From JANPPS01 sp965246925 (GTDB taxonomy: Bacteria > Pseudomonadota > Alphaproteobacteria > Acetobacterales > Acetobacteraceae), in contig CBDFFY010000001.1 in NCBI GenBank assembly GCA_965246925.1, forward strand, positions 1 through 64,000: a DNA stretch of 64,000 bases. Reading direction: 5' to 3'. The position numbers and the translations under genes are program-made. The notes beneath the pieces are model-generated. The model was not told where the DNA came from. It worked only from the letters and a program-made list of their open reading frames with translations, and ran no database searches. Positions 52,713-60,090 of this stretch are shown piece by piece. Position 1 is the stretch's first letter, and the number at the start of each line of letters is the position of its first letter.

Positions 52713-52787
52713 GAAACCGGCCCCGGCCGGTCGGCCGCGCGATCCCGTGGCGAACATCCCGTTCGTCCGCCGCCGCGGCCATGACGA
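52713..52787 (+). promoter_or_regulatory. Class B leader element 22 (extended stem I)
   Basis: GAAAC, hairpin ACCGGCC/GGCCGGT, GTC, stem I GGCCGCG/CGCGGCC enclosing GGCGAAC-ATCCC-GTTCGTC, ATGACGA at 52781-52787, GGA. Near-duplicate of element 21. ATG at 52797. Confidence 0.78.
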
Positions 52788-52796
52788 GGATCACCC

Positions 52797-53120
52797 ATGC
52801 CTGAAGACCAAGACCCTTTCGTGCACGACGCCCCTACGGGCATCCCGCACGCCGAACTCAGCCTGCCGCAGAAGCTGAAGATCGCCGCCCAGCTGCTCCG
52901 CGACGAGCAGATCAACGGCAATCTCACGAACGTCCGCGAACAGCTCTTCGACCTTGGGCCGTATGCCCTGCCGGTGCTGCTGGAAATCGCGAACGAGCTG
53001 ACGCACCGGCAAGCCGGCGACTTCATGAAGTCGCTCGTGTTCGGGCTTACTCTCGACCTGCCGAAGCGTAGTCACACGCGCACGCTTGACCGCCTCGTGC
53101 GCACCACGCGCGACAGCTGA
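52797..53120 (+). CDS. Unknown array protein, last of the array
   Basis: A 107-aa helical protein, MPEDQDPFVHDAPTGIPHAE. 'LPQKLKIAAQLLRDEQINGNLTNVREQLFDLGPYALPVLLEIANELTHRQAGDFMKSL' has HEAT-like helices. Followed by an intrinsic terminator that ends the array. Confidence 0.57.
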   Translation: MPEDQDPFVHDAPTGIPHAELSLPQKLKIAAQLLRDEQINGNLTNVREQLFDLGPYALPVLLEIANELTHRQAGDFMKSLVFGLTLDLPKRSHTRTLDRLVRTTRDS

Positions 53121-53123
53121 ACG

Positions 53124-53159
53124 AAACGCCCCGCCGGGCTTGACCTGGCGGGGCGTTTT
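53124..53159 (+). terminator. Intrinsic terminator closing the array
   Basis: AAACGCCCCGCC (53124-53135) pairs with GGCGGGGCGTTT across an 11-nt loop, followed by T and C residues. It ends the plus-strand array transcript. Confidence 0.87.
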
Positions 53160-53188
53160 CCATTTCCGGCGCAGAAAATGCTGGACTC

Positions 53189-53202
53189 CACATAATTATG
53201 TG
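53189..53202. promoter_or_regulatory. Dyad motif site 5
   Basis: CACATAATTATGTG is a perfect palindrome in the gap between the array terminator and the recombination block. It matches the CATAA-TATG core of sites 3 and 4. Confidence 0.55.
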
Positions 53203-53311
53203 CGACAGTCGTGGCGTTCAAAGCGCGGAGACTATCGTGATCCTATGCTCGCCTGGCCCGTGTGCCCGGCCCCTGCCTTCAGGCAATCCCCTCCTCTATC
53301 GACAGGCCCTC

Positions 53312-53650
53312 ATGCCCGACAATCGTCGCCCGGCGCTGCCCCAGCGCGACCGCGGGCCCGCGCGCGTCATCGATCAGCCGCGCGCAGGCTTCTTCATGAT
53401 CCGCCAGGTGCGCAAGGGACCGTGGGTGCCCGCCCGCATCCTGGTCGATTTCGACGCCTTCTCGGCCGAGATCGGCGGCAAGCCCTGCGGCGCGGCCAAC
53501 GAAGACCCGCTCCGTGCGGACGGCGTCATGCGGATCTGGGAGTATGGCCGCGAGATCGACGAGGCCGAGTACTGGCGCCTGCTCGGCCGAAAGGACGCGC
53601 CGGACCCGTCCGTGCGCATCGATCTCCGCCGCAAGCCGTCCCTTTATTGA
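53312..53650 (+). CDS. Small phage protein, first gene of the recombination block
   Basis: A 112-aa protein read from ATG 53312 (MPDNRRPALPQRDRGPARVI), although the frame is open from 53198. 'GFFMIRQVRKGPWVPARILVDFDAF...EIGGKPCGAANEDPLRADGVMRIWEYGREIDEAEYWRLLG' matches a small family found near recombination genes in alphaproteobacterial prophages. Function unknown. Confidence 0.6.
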   Translation: MPDNRRPALPQRDRGPARVIDQPRAGFFMIRQVRKGPWVPARILVDFDAFSAEIGGKPCGAANEDPLRADGVMRIWEYGREIDEAEYWRLLGRKDAPDPSVRIDLRRKPSLY

Positions 53651-53659
53651 GGAGCCGAC

Positions 53660-54457
53660 ATGACAGACGCCCCGCCCCCGATCGGTCACAACCTGCCGCC
53701 GTCCGAGCTGGACCAGCCGGACATCAACACCTGGCTCGATCCGCTCGCCATGCGCGATCAGCTCGAGTTGGACTACGCCGATCACCTCCGCCGCCGTGAT
53801 GAGCTGCTGGCCGGGGTCGACCGCTTCTTCGAGCGCGTGAAGCGCATCGAGGACGAGGACAAGAACGCGCGCGCAACCGACTTCGTGGCGCAGATCAAGC
53901 TGCTGCACACCGATGTCGAGGCGGACCGCGAGCGGCACGCCCGCCCGCTCACCACCGCCCACCGCGTCGTGCAGAAGTTCTTCAAGGAGGAGACGCTCGA
54001 GCCGCTGACGAAGGCCGTGGGCGACATCCAGGTCAAGATGACGTTCTACGCGCGCGCCAAGGCCGCGGAGGCCAGGGCGAAGCTCGAGCGCGAGCGCCGG
54101 GAGGCGCAGGCCAAGGCCGACGCCGCCGCGGCCGCAGCCGAGGCCTCGCTGCGGCCGTCCCAGCTCGAGGACGCGGCCCGGGCCGCCAAGGAGGCTGAGA
54201 AGGCCACGCGCAAGCTCGAGACGGCCACCACGGCGAGCCTCGGCCGCGGCCGCGGTGATTCCGGCGCCGTCGCCACCCTTCGCGACAACTGGGACTTCGA
54301 GGTGGTCGACCTGGCACTCGTGCCCCGGGAGTTCCTCACGCTCGACGTCGCCCGCGTGAAGGCGGCGATCGCCGCCGGCGCCCGCGACAGCGACGGCGCG
54401 CCCGCCATTCCCGGCCTGAAGATCGTCAACAACACCCGCGTCCAGGTGCGCGCATGA
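53660..54457 (+). CDS. Coiled-coil protein upstream of ERF
   Basis: A 265-aa protein, MTDAPPPIGHNLPPSELDQP. A long charged coiled coil (residues 35-195), then 'LRDNWDFEVVDLALVPREFLTLDVARVKAAIAAGAR...PGLKIVNNTRVQVR', a C-terminal module seen on phage proteins that sit beside ERF/RecT annealing proteins. Overlaps the ERF start (ATGA). Possibly a DNA-binding helper or host-nuclease inhibitor; not shown. Confidence 0.65.
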   Translation: MTDAPPPIGHNLPPSELDQPDINTWLDPLAMRDQLELDYADHLRRRDELLAGVDRFFERVKRIEDEDKNARATDFVAQIKLLHTDVEADRERHARPLTTAHRVVQKFFKEETLEPLTKAVGDIQVKMTFYARAKAAEARAKLERERREAQAKADAAAAAAEASLRPSQLEDAARAAKEAEKATRKLETATTASLGRGRGDSGAVATLRDNWDFEVVDLALVPREFLTLDVARVKAAIAAGARDSDGAPAIPGLKIVNNTRVQVRA

Positions 54458-56043
54458 GCGCCGCCCTCACCCAGTCCGTTCAGGAGCATCGTATGTCCGA
54501 CACGCCCGCCAGTCCCCCCGCCCTTCCGCAGCGCGCGGAGACGGTGCGCTCGCCGGTCGGAATGAGCGCCGAGATCGACAGGATCGCCGAGGCGGTGGCC
54601 GCGGCGCAGGGCATGATGTTCTCGCCCGCGCGGAACCGGAACGTCGAGATCCGCCCGAAGGACGGCAGCCCGGCATACAACTACCGCTATGCGACCCTCG
54701 ACGTGATCAACGACATGATCCGCTTTCCGCTGAGCGAAGCCGGGCTCTCGTTGATGCACTTCACGGTGATGACCGAGACACGGGTCCTGCTGAAGACACG
54801 CCTGCTGCTCAAGGGCTCCAACCAGTGGCTCGAGACCACGACGCCCGTGCTGGTGCTGAAGGACACGGCTCAGAGCTTCGGGAGTGCGGTGACGTACGCC
54901 AAGCGCTACGCGATCTGCACCCTGCTCAACATCGCGTCGGAAGAGGATGACGATGCCAGCGAGGCCACCGGCAACACCATCGTCGACCACGACTACCCGA
55001 AGCACCCCGGTGCGGCCGAGCGGGCCATGCGGGAGCGCCTGAACCGCCTGACGGTGCTGGGCAACACCGCGAGCACGCCGCGCGAGATCACGGAGATGCT
55101 GCAGGTCTGGCAGCGGGACAGCAGCGAGTTCATCGCCTACCGCCATCAGGAGGGCCGGGCCGATGCCTGGGAGACGCTGTTCCGGCTCGTGCCCCAGGCG
55201 CTCGGCCGTGTGTTCGGCGACGATCTGGCGGCGTGCTGGCGCGCCTCCGTGCTGGCCGAGAGCCTGGAGGATGTCGACCGCCTGCGGGAGCTCTGGAACA
55301 AGGCCAAGCCGTCCCGGGGCAAGATGAACATCGACGCCCCGGTGGGCTACGGGTTGCTCGCCGAGCACGTGCGGTCCGGCCCTGCCCGTGTCGAACGCTT
55401 GCGCGAGACGCGCGAGATTGAGACGCGGTTGCTCGAGGTCGCGGCCGATCGCGCCGCCGCCAAGGCCGACGCCCCTGCCCCGGCAATGCCGCCATGGACG
55501 CCGTTCGACGAGGTGGGTGAGGTCGCTGGTGAGCCGGCCGGCTCGGCCACCGCCTTCGCCGAGATGTATGTGCGCATGCACCTGGCGAGCGATGAGCCGG
55601 CCAATCTTGCCGAGCAGAATGCCCGGATGCTGGAGGCGTGCGCACAGGATGCCGCTGCCCTGGCGATCCTGGCCGACCACGGCTGCGCGCCCGAGGTCGA
55701 GCCGCAGGCCCCGATCGCCGAGCCTGAGCCTGTCGCGCCGGCGCCGGCCGCCGATGTGGCGGTCGCCGCAGCTCCGGTTGCGCAGGCCGCGCTGCCGCTT
55801 GCACCCGTGGCCGCCCCGCGTGCGGTGGCGGTGGTGAAGACCGGCCGCGGCACGCCGGACCTGGCCGCCTATCTCGTCGCGGTGAAGCGGTCCCTGATGG
55901 GCCAGGACACGGCGGAGACGCTGATGGCTTGGATCGCGGCCAACCACCCGACCTACGACCAGCTGCCGCAGGGGACCCGCCTGGCGGTGCTGGCCATGGT
56001 GGAGAACCGCAAGCTGGTGCTGGGCTGCGGGGCGGCGGCATGA
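54454..56043 (+). CDS. erf: ERF-family single-strand annealing protein
   Basis: A 529-aa protein; ATG 54454 overlaps the upstream stop. An internal ATG at 54493 (MSDTPASPP) could be the true start. Residues about 60-180 match ERF: 'YNYRYATLDVINDMIRFPLSEAGLSLMHF', 'LKDTAQSFGSAVTYAKRYAICTLLNIASEEDDDA'. Annealing of complementary strands supports phage recombination and genome circularisation. The 350-residue C-terminal extension is unusual; it includes a helical 'YRHQEGRADAWETLFRLVPQALG' domain and Pro/Ala/Glu-rich low complexity. Confidence 0.85.
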   Translation: MSAALTQSVQEHRMSDTPASPPALPQRAETVRSPVGMSAEIDRIAEAVAAAQGMMFSPARNRNVEIRPKDGSPAYNYRYATLDVINDMIRFPLSEAGLSLMHFTVMTETRVLLKTRLLLKGSNQWLETTTPVLVLKDTAQSFGSAVTYAKRYAICTLLNIASEEDDDASEATGNTIVDHDYPKHPGAAERAMRERLNRLTVLGNTASTPREITEMLQVWQRDSSEFIAYRHQEGRADAWETLFRLVPQALGRVFGDDLAACWRASVLAESLEDVDRLRELWNKAKPSRGKMNIDAPVGYGLLAEHVRSGPARVERLRETREIETRLLEVAADRAAAKADAPAPAMPPWTPFDEVGEVAGEPAGSATAFAEMYVRMHLASDEPANLAEQNARMLEACAQDAAALAILADHGCAPEVEPQAPIAEPEPVAPAPAADVAVAAAPVAQAALPLAPVAAPRAVAVVKTGRGTPDLAAYLVAVKRSLMGQDTAETLMAWIAANHPTYDQLPQGTRLAVLAMVENRKLVLGCGAAA

Positions 56044-56690
56044 ACGCCGTCGCCGGGCTGTTCGTCGCCTTCCGGACGGTGGCGATCCGGGGCGTCACGG
56101 TACTCACGATCGACGTGCCGGGCGAGGATGCCCAGCACGCGTTGGACACGCTGGGCATGCCGGAGCCGGGCTACTCCGTCCATGTCGCGATCACGCCGCT
56201 GCGCCCCGATGGCGAAGAGGCGCCGGAGACGCCAGCGGTGACCAACGGGACGCTCGAGGCGCAACGCCTGGTCGCGGGGCGTAGTGCGCTGGCATTGTCG
56301 ATCGAGATCCCGGCCGAGCGGGGCCACGCGGCCCTGAAGGCGCTGGGCGTGCCCCACCCTGGCCGCAAGCTGTGGGTGGGGATCGCGCCGCTCGGCACCC
56401 GGGAGGCGTTGCCGCCGGCGCCGCCGGCGAAGGACCCCGCCAGCGTCGCGATCCAGCAGGCGGCGCTGCGCCCGAAGGACGAGGCGTTCCAGCGGTGGAT
56501 CCTGGAAGGCGGCTTCGTCGAGGGGGATGCGCGCGGCAACGAGCTGTCGGCGGTGGAGGCGATCCGGACGCAGCTCGGCATTTCGTCCCGGGCGCATCTG
56601 CGCGAGGAGGAGACGCTGAAGGAATGGCACGCGCTGCTGCGCCGGTTCGAGGTGTGGCTGCAGGGCGGCGTCGCCGAGCTGGCGGAGTAG
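56040..56690 (+). CDS. Unknown protein with two related repeats
   Basis: A 216-aa protein, MNAVAGLFVAFRTVAIRGVT. Residues 12-55 (VAIRGVTVLTIDVPGEDAQHALDTLGMPEPGYSVHVAITPL) and 78-125 (SALALSIEIPAERGHAALKALGVPHPGRKLWVGIAPL) are two copies of a strand-helix-strand unit, ending xVAITPL or VGIAPL. The C-terminal 90 residues are helical. Between ERF and SSB; ATGA overlap with ERF. Probably part of the recombination set. Confidence 0.6.
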   Translation: MNAVAGLFVAFRTVAIRGVTVLTIDVPGEDAQHALDTLGMPEPGYSVHVAITPLRPDGEEAPETPAVTNGTLEAQRLVAGRSALALSIEIPAERGHAALKALGVPHPGRKLWVGIAPLGTREALPPAPPAKDPASVAIQQAALRPKDEAFQRWILEGGFVEGDARGNELSAVEAIRTQLGISSRAHLREEETLKEWHALLRRFEVWLQGGVAELAE

Positions 56691-56693
56691 GGC

Positions 56694-57089
56694 GTGAGCA
56701 ACGATCTGAACCGCGCCCTGATCACGGGGACCGTCGCCGACGATCCCACCGTCTTCACGGGAGAGGACGGGACCCGCATCGTCCGCTTCGTGCTGGTGTC
56801 CTCCCAGAACTGGCGCAATCGCAAGACGGGCAAGATGCAGGAGAAGGTTCAGCACCACCGTGTGGTGGTGCTGAACACCTTCCTGGCGGAGCTCGCCGAG
56901 AAGCGGGTCCGCAAGGGCTCGATGCTCTTCGTGGAGGGCTCGATCGAGACGCGCCGGTACACCGACGGGCAGGGCATCGAACGCTACATCACCGAGGTCG
57001 TGTTGGGCGACGTGAAGGCGACCCTGCGCTTCGAGGGTGTGCGGGAGCCGGCGCCGGCGCCGGCGGACGCCGGGGGCGGCCCATGGTGA
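56694..57089 (+). CDS. ssb: Single-stranded DNA-binding protein
   Basis: A 131-aa protein from GTG 56694 (MSNDLNRALITGTVADDPTV). The OB-fold pattern is clear: 'NRALITGTVADDPTVF', 'IVRFVLVSSQNWRNRKTGKMQEKVQHHRVVVLNTFLAELAEKRVRKGSMLFVEGSIETRRYTDGQGIERYITEVVLGD'. The tail is short and ends GGGPW, rather than the DDIPF of bacterial SSB, so contact with host SSB partners may differ. Follows ERF and the repeat protein. Confidence 0.9.
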   Translation: MSNDLNRALITGTVADDPTVFTGEDGTRIVRFVLVSSQNWRNRKTGKMQEKVQHHRVVVLNTFLAELAEKRVRKGSMLFVEGSIETRRYTDGQGIERYITEVVLGDVKATLRFEGVREPAPAPADAGGGPW

Positions 57090-57589
57090 GCCCAGGCATG
57101 CCCGCCATCACCGTGTGGCAGCCCTGGGCAAGCCTGGTGGCGGCGGGCTGCAAGCCGTACGAGTTCCGGCAATGGCCCGCGCCGAAGCGGCTGGTCGGCC
57201 AGCGGATCGCGATCCATGCCGGCGCACGGAAGGTGCGCCGTACGGAGCTGCAGCAGCTGCTGTTGTCGCTCAACACAGACGGGGGGTTCGGGACGGCGTT
57301 GGCGGTGCATTCGGCCATCGCCCTTCTGGAGCGGTGGCTGGTGTCGCCGAGCGCCCTGCCCCACTCCGCCGTGCTGTGCACGGCCACGCTCGGGCGGCCC
57401 ACGCCGGCGCGGGTCCTGTTCGCAACCGACGTCGCGGACAGCGATCGGATCGATCACCAGACCTGGGCCTGGCCCTTGGACGATGTCCGGCCGGTCGATC
57501 CGATCGACTGGCGCCCGGGCGCCCAAGGGTTCTGGTCGTGGATCCCCGCCCGCGATCCGTTGAAAGATGCCATGGAGACTGTCCAGTGA
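57083..57589 (+). CDS. ASCH-like domain protein
   Basis: A 168-aa protein, MVSPGMPAITVWQPWASLVA, overlapping the SSB stop by 7 nt. 'ITVWQPWASLVAAGCKPYEFRQWPAPKRLVGQRIAIHAGARKV' is the ASCH (PUA-like) signature, an RNA- or nucleic-acid-binding barrel, and the WxWPLDDVRPVDP region is a later strand. Common beside phage recombination genes. Substrate unknown. Confidence 0.78.
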   Translation: MVSPGMPAITVWQPWASLVAAGCKPYEFRQWPAPKRLVGQRIAIHAGARKVRRTELQQLLLSLNTDGGFGTALAVHSAIALLERWLVSPSALPHSAVLCTATLGRPTPARVLFATDVADSDRIDHQTWAWPLDDVRPVDPIDWRPGAQGFWSWIPARDPLKDAMETVQ

Positions 57590-57753
57590 ACGATCGTGAG
57601 CCTGAAGACGACGAGGCCCGCCGGGCTGCGGCGGAGCTTACGCGGCTGCTGATGCAGCAGCGGGCTCGTGAGCGGGAGCTCGCGGCGGCACGGGCCGACC
57701 GGCGGCAGATCGGCCTTCCGCTGCACCGTGTCACGGGAGCCGGCCATGAGTAG
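57586..57753 (+). CDS. Small helical protein, GTG start
   Basis: A 55-aa frame from GTG 57586, MNDREPEDDEARRAAAELTR, an acidic N-terminus followed by a basic helix (LLMQQRARERELAAARADRRQIG). Start overlaps the ASCH stop (GTGA). No function known. Confidence 0.5.
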   Translation: MNDREPEDDEARRAAAELTRLLMQQRARERELAAARADRRQIGLPLHRVTGAGHE

Positions 57754-58036
57754 CGAGGACCGGCACGATCAGCGCCGGCCGCCACCGGGATCCAAGATCA
57801 GCACGGTCTATGCCTGGGTCGCGACCGAGCCGGACGGCACCGAGAGCCTGTGCTCGGTGCAGATCGGCAGCGTGCACTACCCCATGATCGGGGCTGACAA
57901 GGCCAGGATCGAGTCCTACCGCCCACACGCCCAGCAGGTGACGATGGCAACCGGCTACCCGGTGCACATGATCGAATGGACGGAGCGCCGCGTGCTCGAC
58001 ACGCCGTTCGGCCCGGCGGCGGGAGGCCGGGCATGA
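57746..58036 (+). CDS. Unknown beta-rich small protein
   Basis: A 96-aa protein, MSSEDRHDQRRPPPGSKIST. 'ISTVYAWVATEPDGTESLCSVQIGSVHYPMIGADKARIESYRPHAQQV...YPVHMIEWTERRVL' resembles small phage proteins of alphaproteobacterial prophages ('YAWIATEPDGGEGICAFPI'). Overlaps the neighbours by a few bases. Confidence 0.6.
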   Translation: MSSEDRHDQRRPPPGSKISTVYAWVATEPDGTESLCSVQIGSVHYPMIGADKARIESYRPHAQQVTMATGYPVHMIEWTERRVLDTPFGPAAGGRA

Positions 58037-58353
58037 CGCGACCGCCTCCCTTGCGCCAGTGCATGCGCTGCGACGAGCCGGTCCAGGAGGAAGAGCTGAC
58101 CGTGGCCGTGAACGGGGGCGCCGGGTGCATGCACACGGACTGCATGATCCGGTCGGTGGTGGGCGGGGCGAATCACCTGCGGGGCAACTGCAGCTGCTGC
58201 GGTGGGGAGTTGCCGCCCGACCCCCCTTCCCTATCCCGGCGCGAGGCCGCCTCGCTCGCGGCGCGCATCTGGGCTGACAAGCTTGCGGGTTGGCCCGTGG
58301 GCTTGCAAGCACGCCCGCAGGCCAACTTGCAAACACCTTGGAGTGCGCCATGA
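58033..58353 (+). CDS. Small zinc-binding protein
   Basis: A 106-aa protein, MTRPPPLRQCMRCDEPVQEE. Pairs 'CMRCDEP', 'CMHTDCM' and 'GNCSCCGGE' suggest two zinc knuckles. The C-terminal 30 residues encode the DNA stretch with GTTGGC and TTGCAAG words (58280-58335), which may double as a repeat site. ATGA overlap with the gene before. Confidence 0.55.
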   Translation: MTRPPPLRQCMRCDEPVQEEELTVAVNGGAGCMHTDCMIRSVVGGANHLRGNCSCCGGELPPDPPSLSRREAASLAARIWADKLAGWPVGLQARPQANLQTPWSAP

Positions 58354-59063
58354 CCGTCGAGCTACCGCCGATGCCGCCCCGGATCGCGTCGCTGCCGCGC
58401 GATCGCCGCGGCTATCCGATCCCATGGTTCACCGCGATCGGCGCCGACGGCGAGCCTGACTTCACGGCGGCCTTCCAGCCGCGATGGGGTGAGGCGGTGC
58501 GCAAGGGCCGGTGCTGGATCTGCGGACAGCAGCTGGGCGCGTTCAAGGTGTTCGTGATCGGGCCGATGTGCGCCGTGAACCGCGTATCCTCGGAGCCGCC
58601 GAGCCATCTGACCTGCGCGGGGTTCGCAGCGGTCGCATGCCCGTTCCTGGTGAAGCCGCGGATGAGGCGGCAGCAGCCTGATCCCGAATCCATCCCGCCG
58701 CCTGGCATCATGATCGAGCGGAACCCGGGCGTCACCGCGCTGTGGACCACGCGGACCTTCAAGTTGCACCAGGTGACGTATGGCAGGCCGGGCCAGCTGA
58801 TCATCATGGGCGCAGCGATGGCGGTGACCTGGTATCGGGAAGGGCGGAGCGCGACGCTCGAGGAGGTCTCGGAGGCGATCGCGTCGGGCATGCCGATCCT
58901 CACGGCCGAGGCGGAGAAGGAAGGGCCGCAGGCGATGCAGGACCTGCTGGCGTCGGTGCAGGACCTGCTGCCCCTCCTGCCGCGGGAGCCGGAGCCGGAG
59001 CCCCGCGACGAGCCCGGACGGGGCATCCGGTTGGGCACGGATGCCAAACGCAAACCCGCATGA
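58350..59063 (+). CDS. Unknown protein with CWICG zinc site
   Basis: A 237-aa protein, MTVELPPMPPRIASLPRDRR. 'RGYPIPWFTAI', 'GRCWICGQQLGAFKVFVIGPMCAVNRVSSEPPSHLTCAGFAAVACPFL' gives CxxC, then C...C spacing common in a conserved phage and plasmid family. 'WREGRSATLEEV'-like C-terminal helices follow (TWYREGRSATLEEVSEAIASGMPIL). ATGA overlap with the gene before. Function unknown. Confidence 0.6.
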   Translation: MTVELPPMPPRIASLPRDRRGYPIPWFTAIGADGEPDFTAAFQPRWGEAVRKGRCWICGQQLGAFKVFVIGPMCAVNRVSSEPPSHLTCAGFAAVACPFLVKPRMRRQQPDPESIPPPGIMIERNPGVTALWTTRTFKLHQVTYGRPGQLIIMGAAMAVTWYREGRSATLEEVSEAIASGMPILTAEAEKEGPQAMQDLLASVQDLLPLLPREPEPEPRDEPGRGIRLGTDAKRKPA

Positions 59064-59071
59064 CCGCAAGC

Positions 59072-59103
59072 TTGCAAACACGCCAACCCGCCAACACGCC
59101 GCC
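59072..59103. repeat. GCCAAC octamer repeat array, copy 2
   Basis: TTGCAAAC, ACGCCAAC, CCGCCAAC and ACGCCGCC run in 8-bp phase (59072-59103). Read on the other strand they match the GTTGGC array at 2670-2693. It lies 45 nt before parA, a usual place for a partition operator or centromere. Confidence 0.55.
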
Positions 59104-59147
59104 GTGCCCCGAGACTTCCGTTCATCAGCTCAGAGGATACCGTTCAC

Positions 59148-59786
59148 ATGCACTGCATCGTCGTCGCGTCGCAAAAGGGCGGGGCAGGGAAGACCACCCT
59201 CACCAGCCATCTCGCCGTCGAGGCCGAACGCGCCGGGAGCGGCCCGGTGGTCATGATCGACATGGACCCGCAGGGCGGGCTCGCAGCCTGGTTCAACGCG
59301 CGCGGCGCTGAGACGCCGGTGTTCGCCAACCCGCGCCAGGGCGCGTTGCGCGCGCTGGTCGATCTGCTGCGGGAGCAGGGCAGGGTGGGCCTGGCGATCA
59401 TCGACACGCCGCCCGCGATCACCGAGGCGATCGAGGCGACGATCGTCTCGGCCGACCTGGTGCTGATCCCCGCCCGGCCATCGCCCAACGACCTGCGTGC
59501 GGTGCCGGGCACGGTGCGCCTGGTGGAGGCGGCCCGGAAGCCGATGGTCTTCGTGATCAACGGCGTGAAGTCCCGGGTGCGGCTCACGGGCGAGGCGGCG
59601 GTGGTGCTGTCGCAGCACGGGCCCGTGGCGCCGACGATGGTGTGGGACCGCACGGAATACGCGTCCGCGATGATCGACGGCCGCACGGCGCCGGAGATCT
59701 CGCCGGCCGGCAAGGCGGCTGATGAGATGCGCGCCCTCTGGGCCTACCTCGCGCTTCGCCTGCAGGGGCGCTCGGTCGATGGTTAA
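59148..59786 (+). CDS. parA: ParA-type partition ATPase
   Basis: A 212-aa protein, MHCIVVASQKGGAGKTTLTS. Deviant Walker A KGGAGKTT (residues 10-17), 'VVMIDMDPQGGLAAWF' and 'LAIIDTPPA' (Walker B) are diagnostic of ParA/MinD ATPases. Lacking an N-terminal HTH, it is a type Ib ParA, paired with the small RHH protein that follows (overlap of 8 nt). It supports plasmid-like maintenance of the prophage. The octamer repeats upstream are candidate centromere sites. Confidence 0.88.
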   Translation: MHCIVVASQKGGAGKTTLTSHLAVEAERAGSGPVVMIDMDPQGGLAAWFNARGAETPVFANPRQGALRALVDLLREQGRVGLAIIDTPPAITEAIEATIVSADLVLIPARPSPNDLRAVPGTVRLVEAARKPMVFVINGVKSRVRLTGEAAVVLSQHGPVAPTMVWDRTEYASAMIDGRTAPEISPAGKAADEMRALWAYLALRLQGRSVDG

Positions 59787-60090
59787 GGGACCCGGCAGCC
59801 TCCTGGGAGCAGGGGAGTTCGCCCGGAAGGGCGCCGCGGTCGCGGTGCCGGACGCGGCGATGGCCCCGGCGACCCCGCCGCCGGTCGAGAGCGTCGCGCC
59901 GCCCGCCGTGCCGCCGGCCGAAGCGGCATCGAGGCGCTCCGGCCGCATCCAGCTCGGCCTCCGCCTCGATCCCGAGCGCTACGAGCAATTGCGCGTCCTC
60001 GCCTTCGCGCGCCGGGAGCCCATGCAGACCATCGTCGAGCGGCTGCTGTTCGACTACCTCGACGGGGTCGCAAGAGTGTGGCGGCCATGA
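59779..60090 (+). CDS. RHH partition partner (ParG/Omega-like)
   Basis: A 103-aa protein, MVKGPGSLLGAGEFARKGAA. The N-terminal 50 residues are a flexible Ala/Pro tail; residues 55-100 are a ribbon-helix-helix (IQLGLRLDPERYEQLRVLAFARREPMQTIVERLLFDYL). A short RHH protein after a small ParA is the type Ib layout, in which the RHH binds repeats and its tail stimulates ParA. Overlaps the next gene by 4. Confidence 0.75.
   Translation: MVKGPGSLLGAGEFARKGAAVAVPDAAMAPATPPPVESVAPPAVPPAEAASRRSGRIQLGLRLDPERYEQLRVLAFARREPMQTIVERLLFDYLDGVARVWRP

Noticed and set aside
37462..52787. CRISPR array
   Set aside because: The repeats are 45-75 nt, separated by whole genes, and the variable parts are stems that covary, not spacers.
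37462..53120. Treating the repeated hairpins as intrinsic terminators
   Set aside because: The stems are GC-rich but none is followed by a T-run, and genes start a few bases after them; true terminators at 39678, 40139 and 53124 look different.
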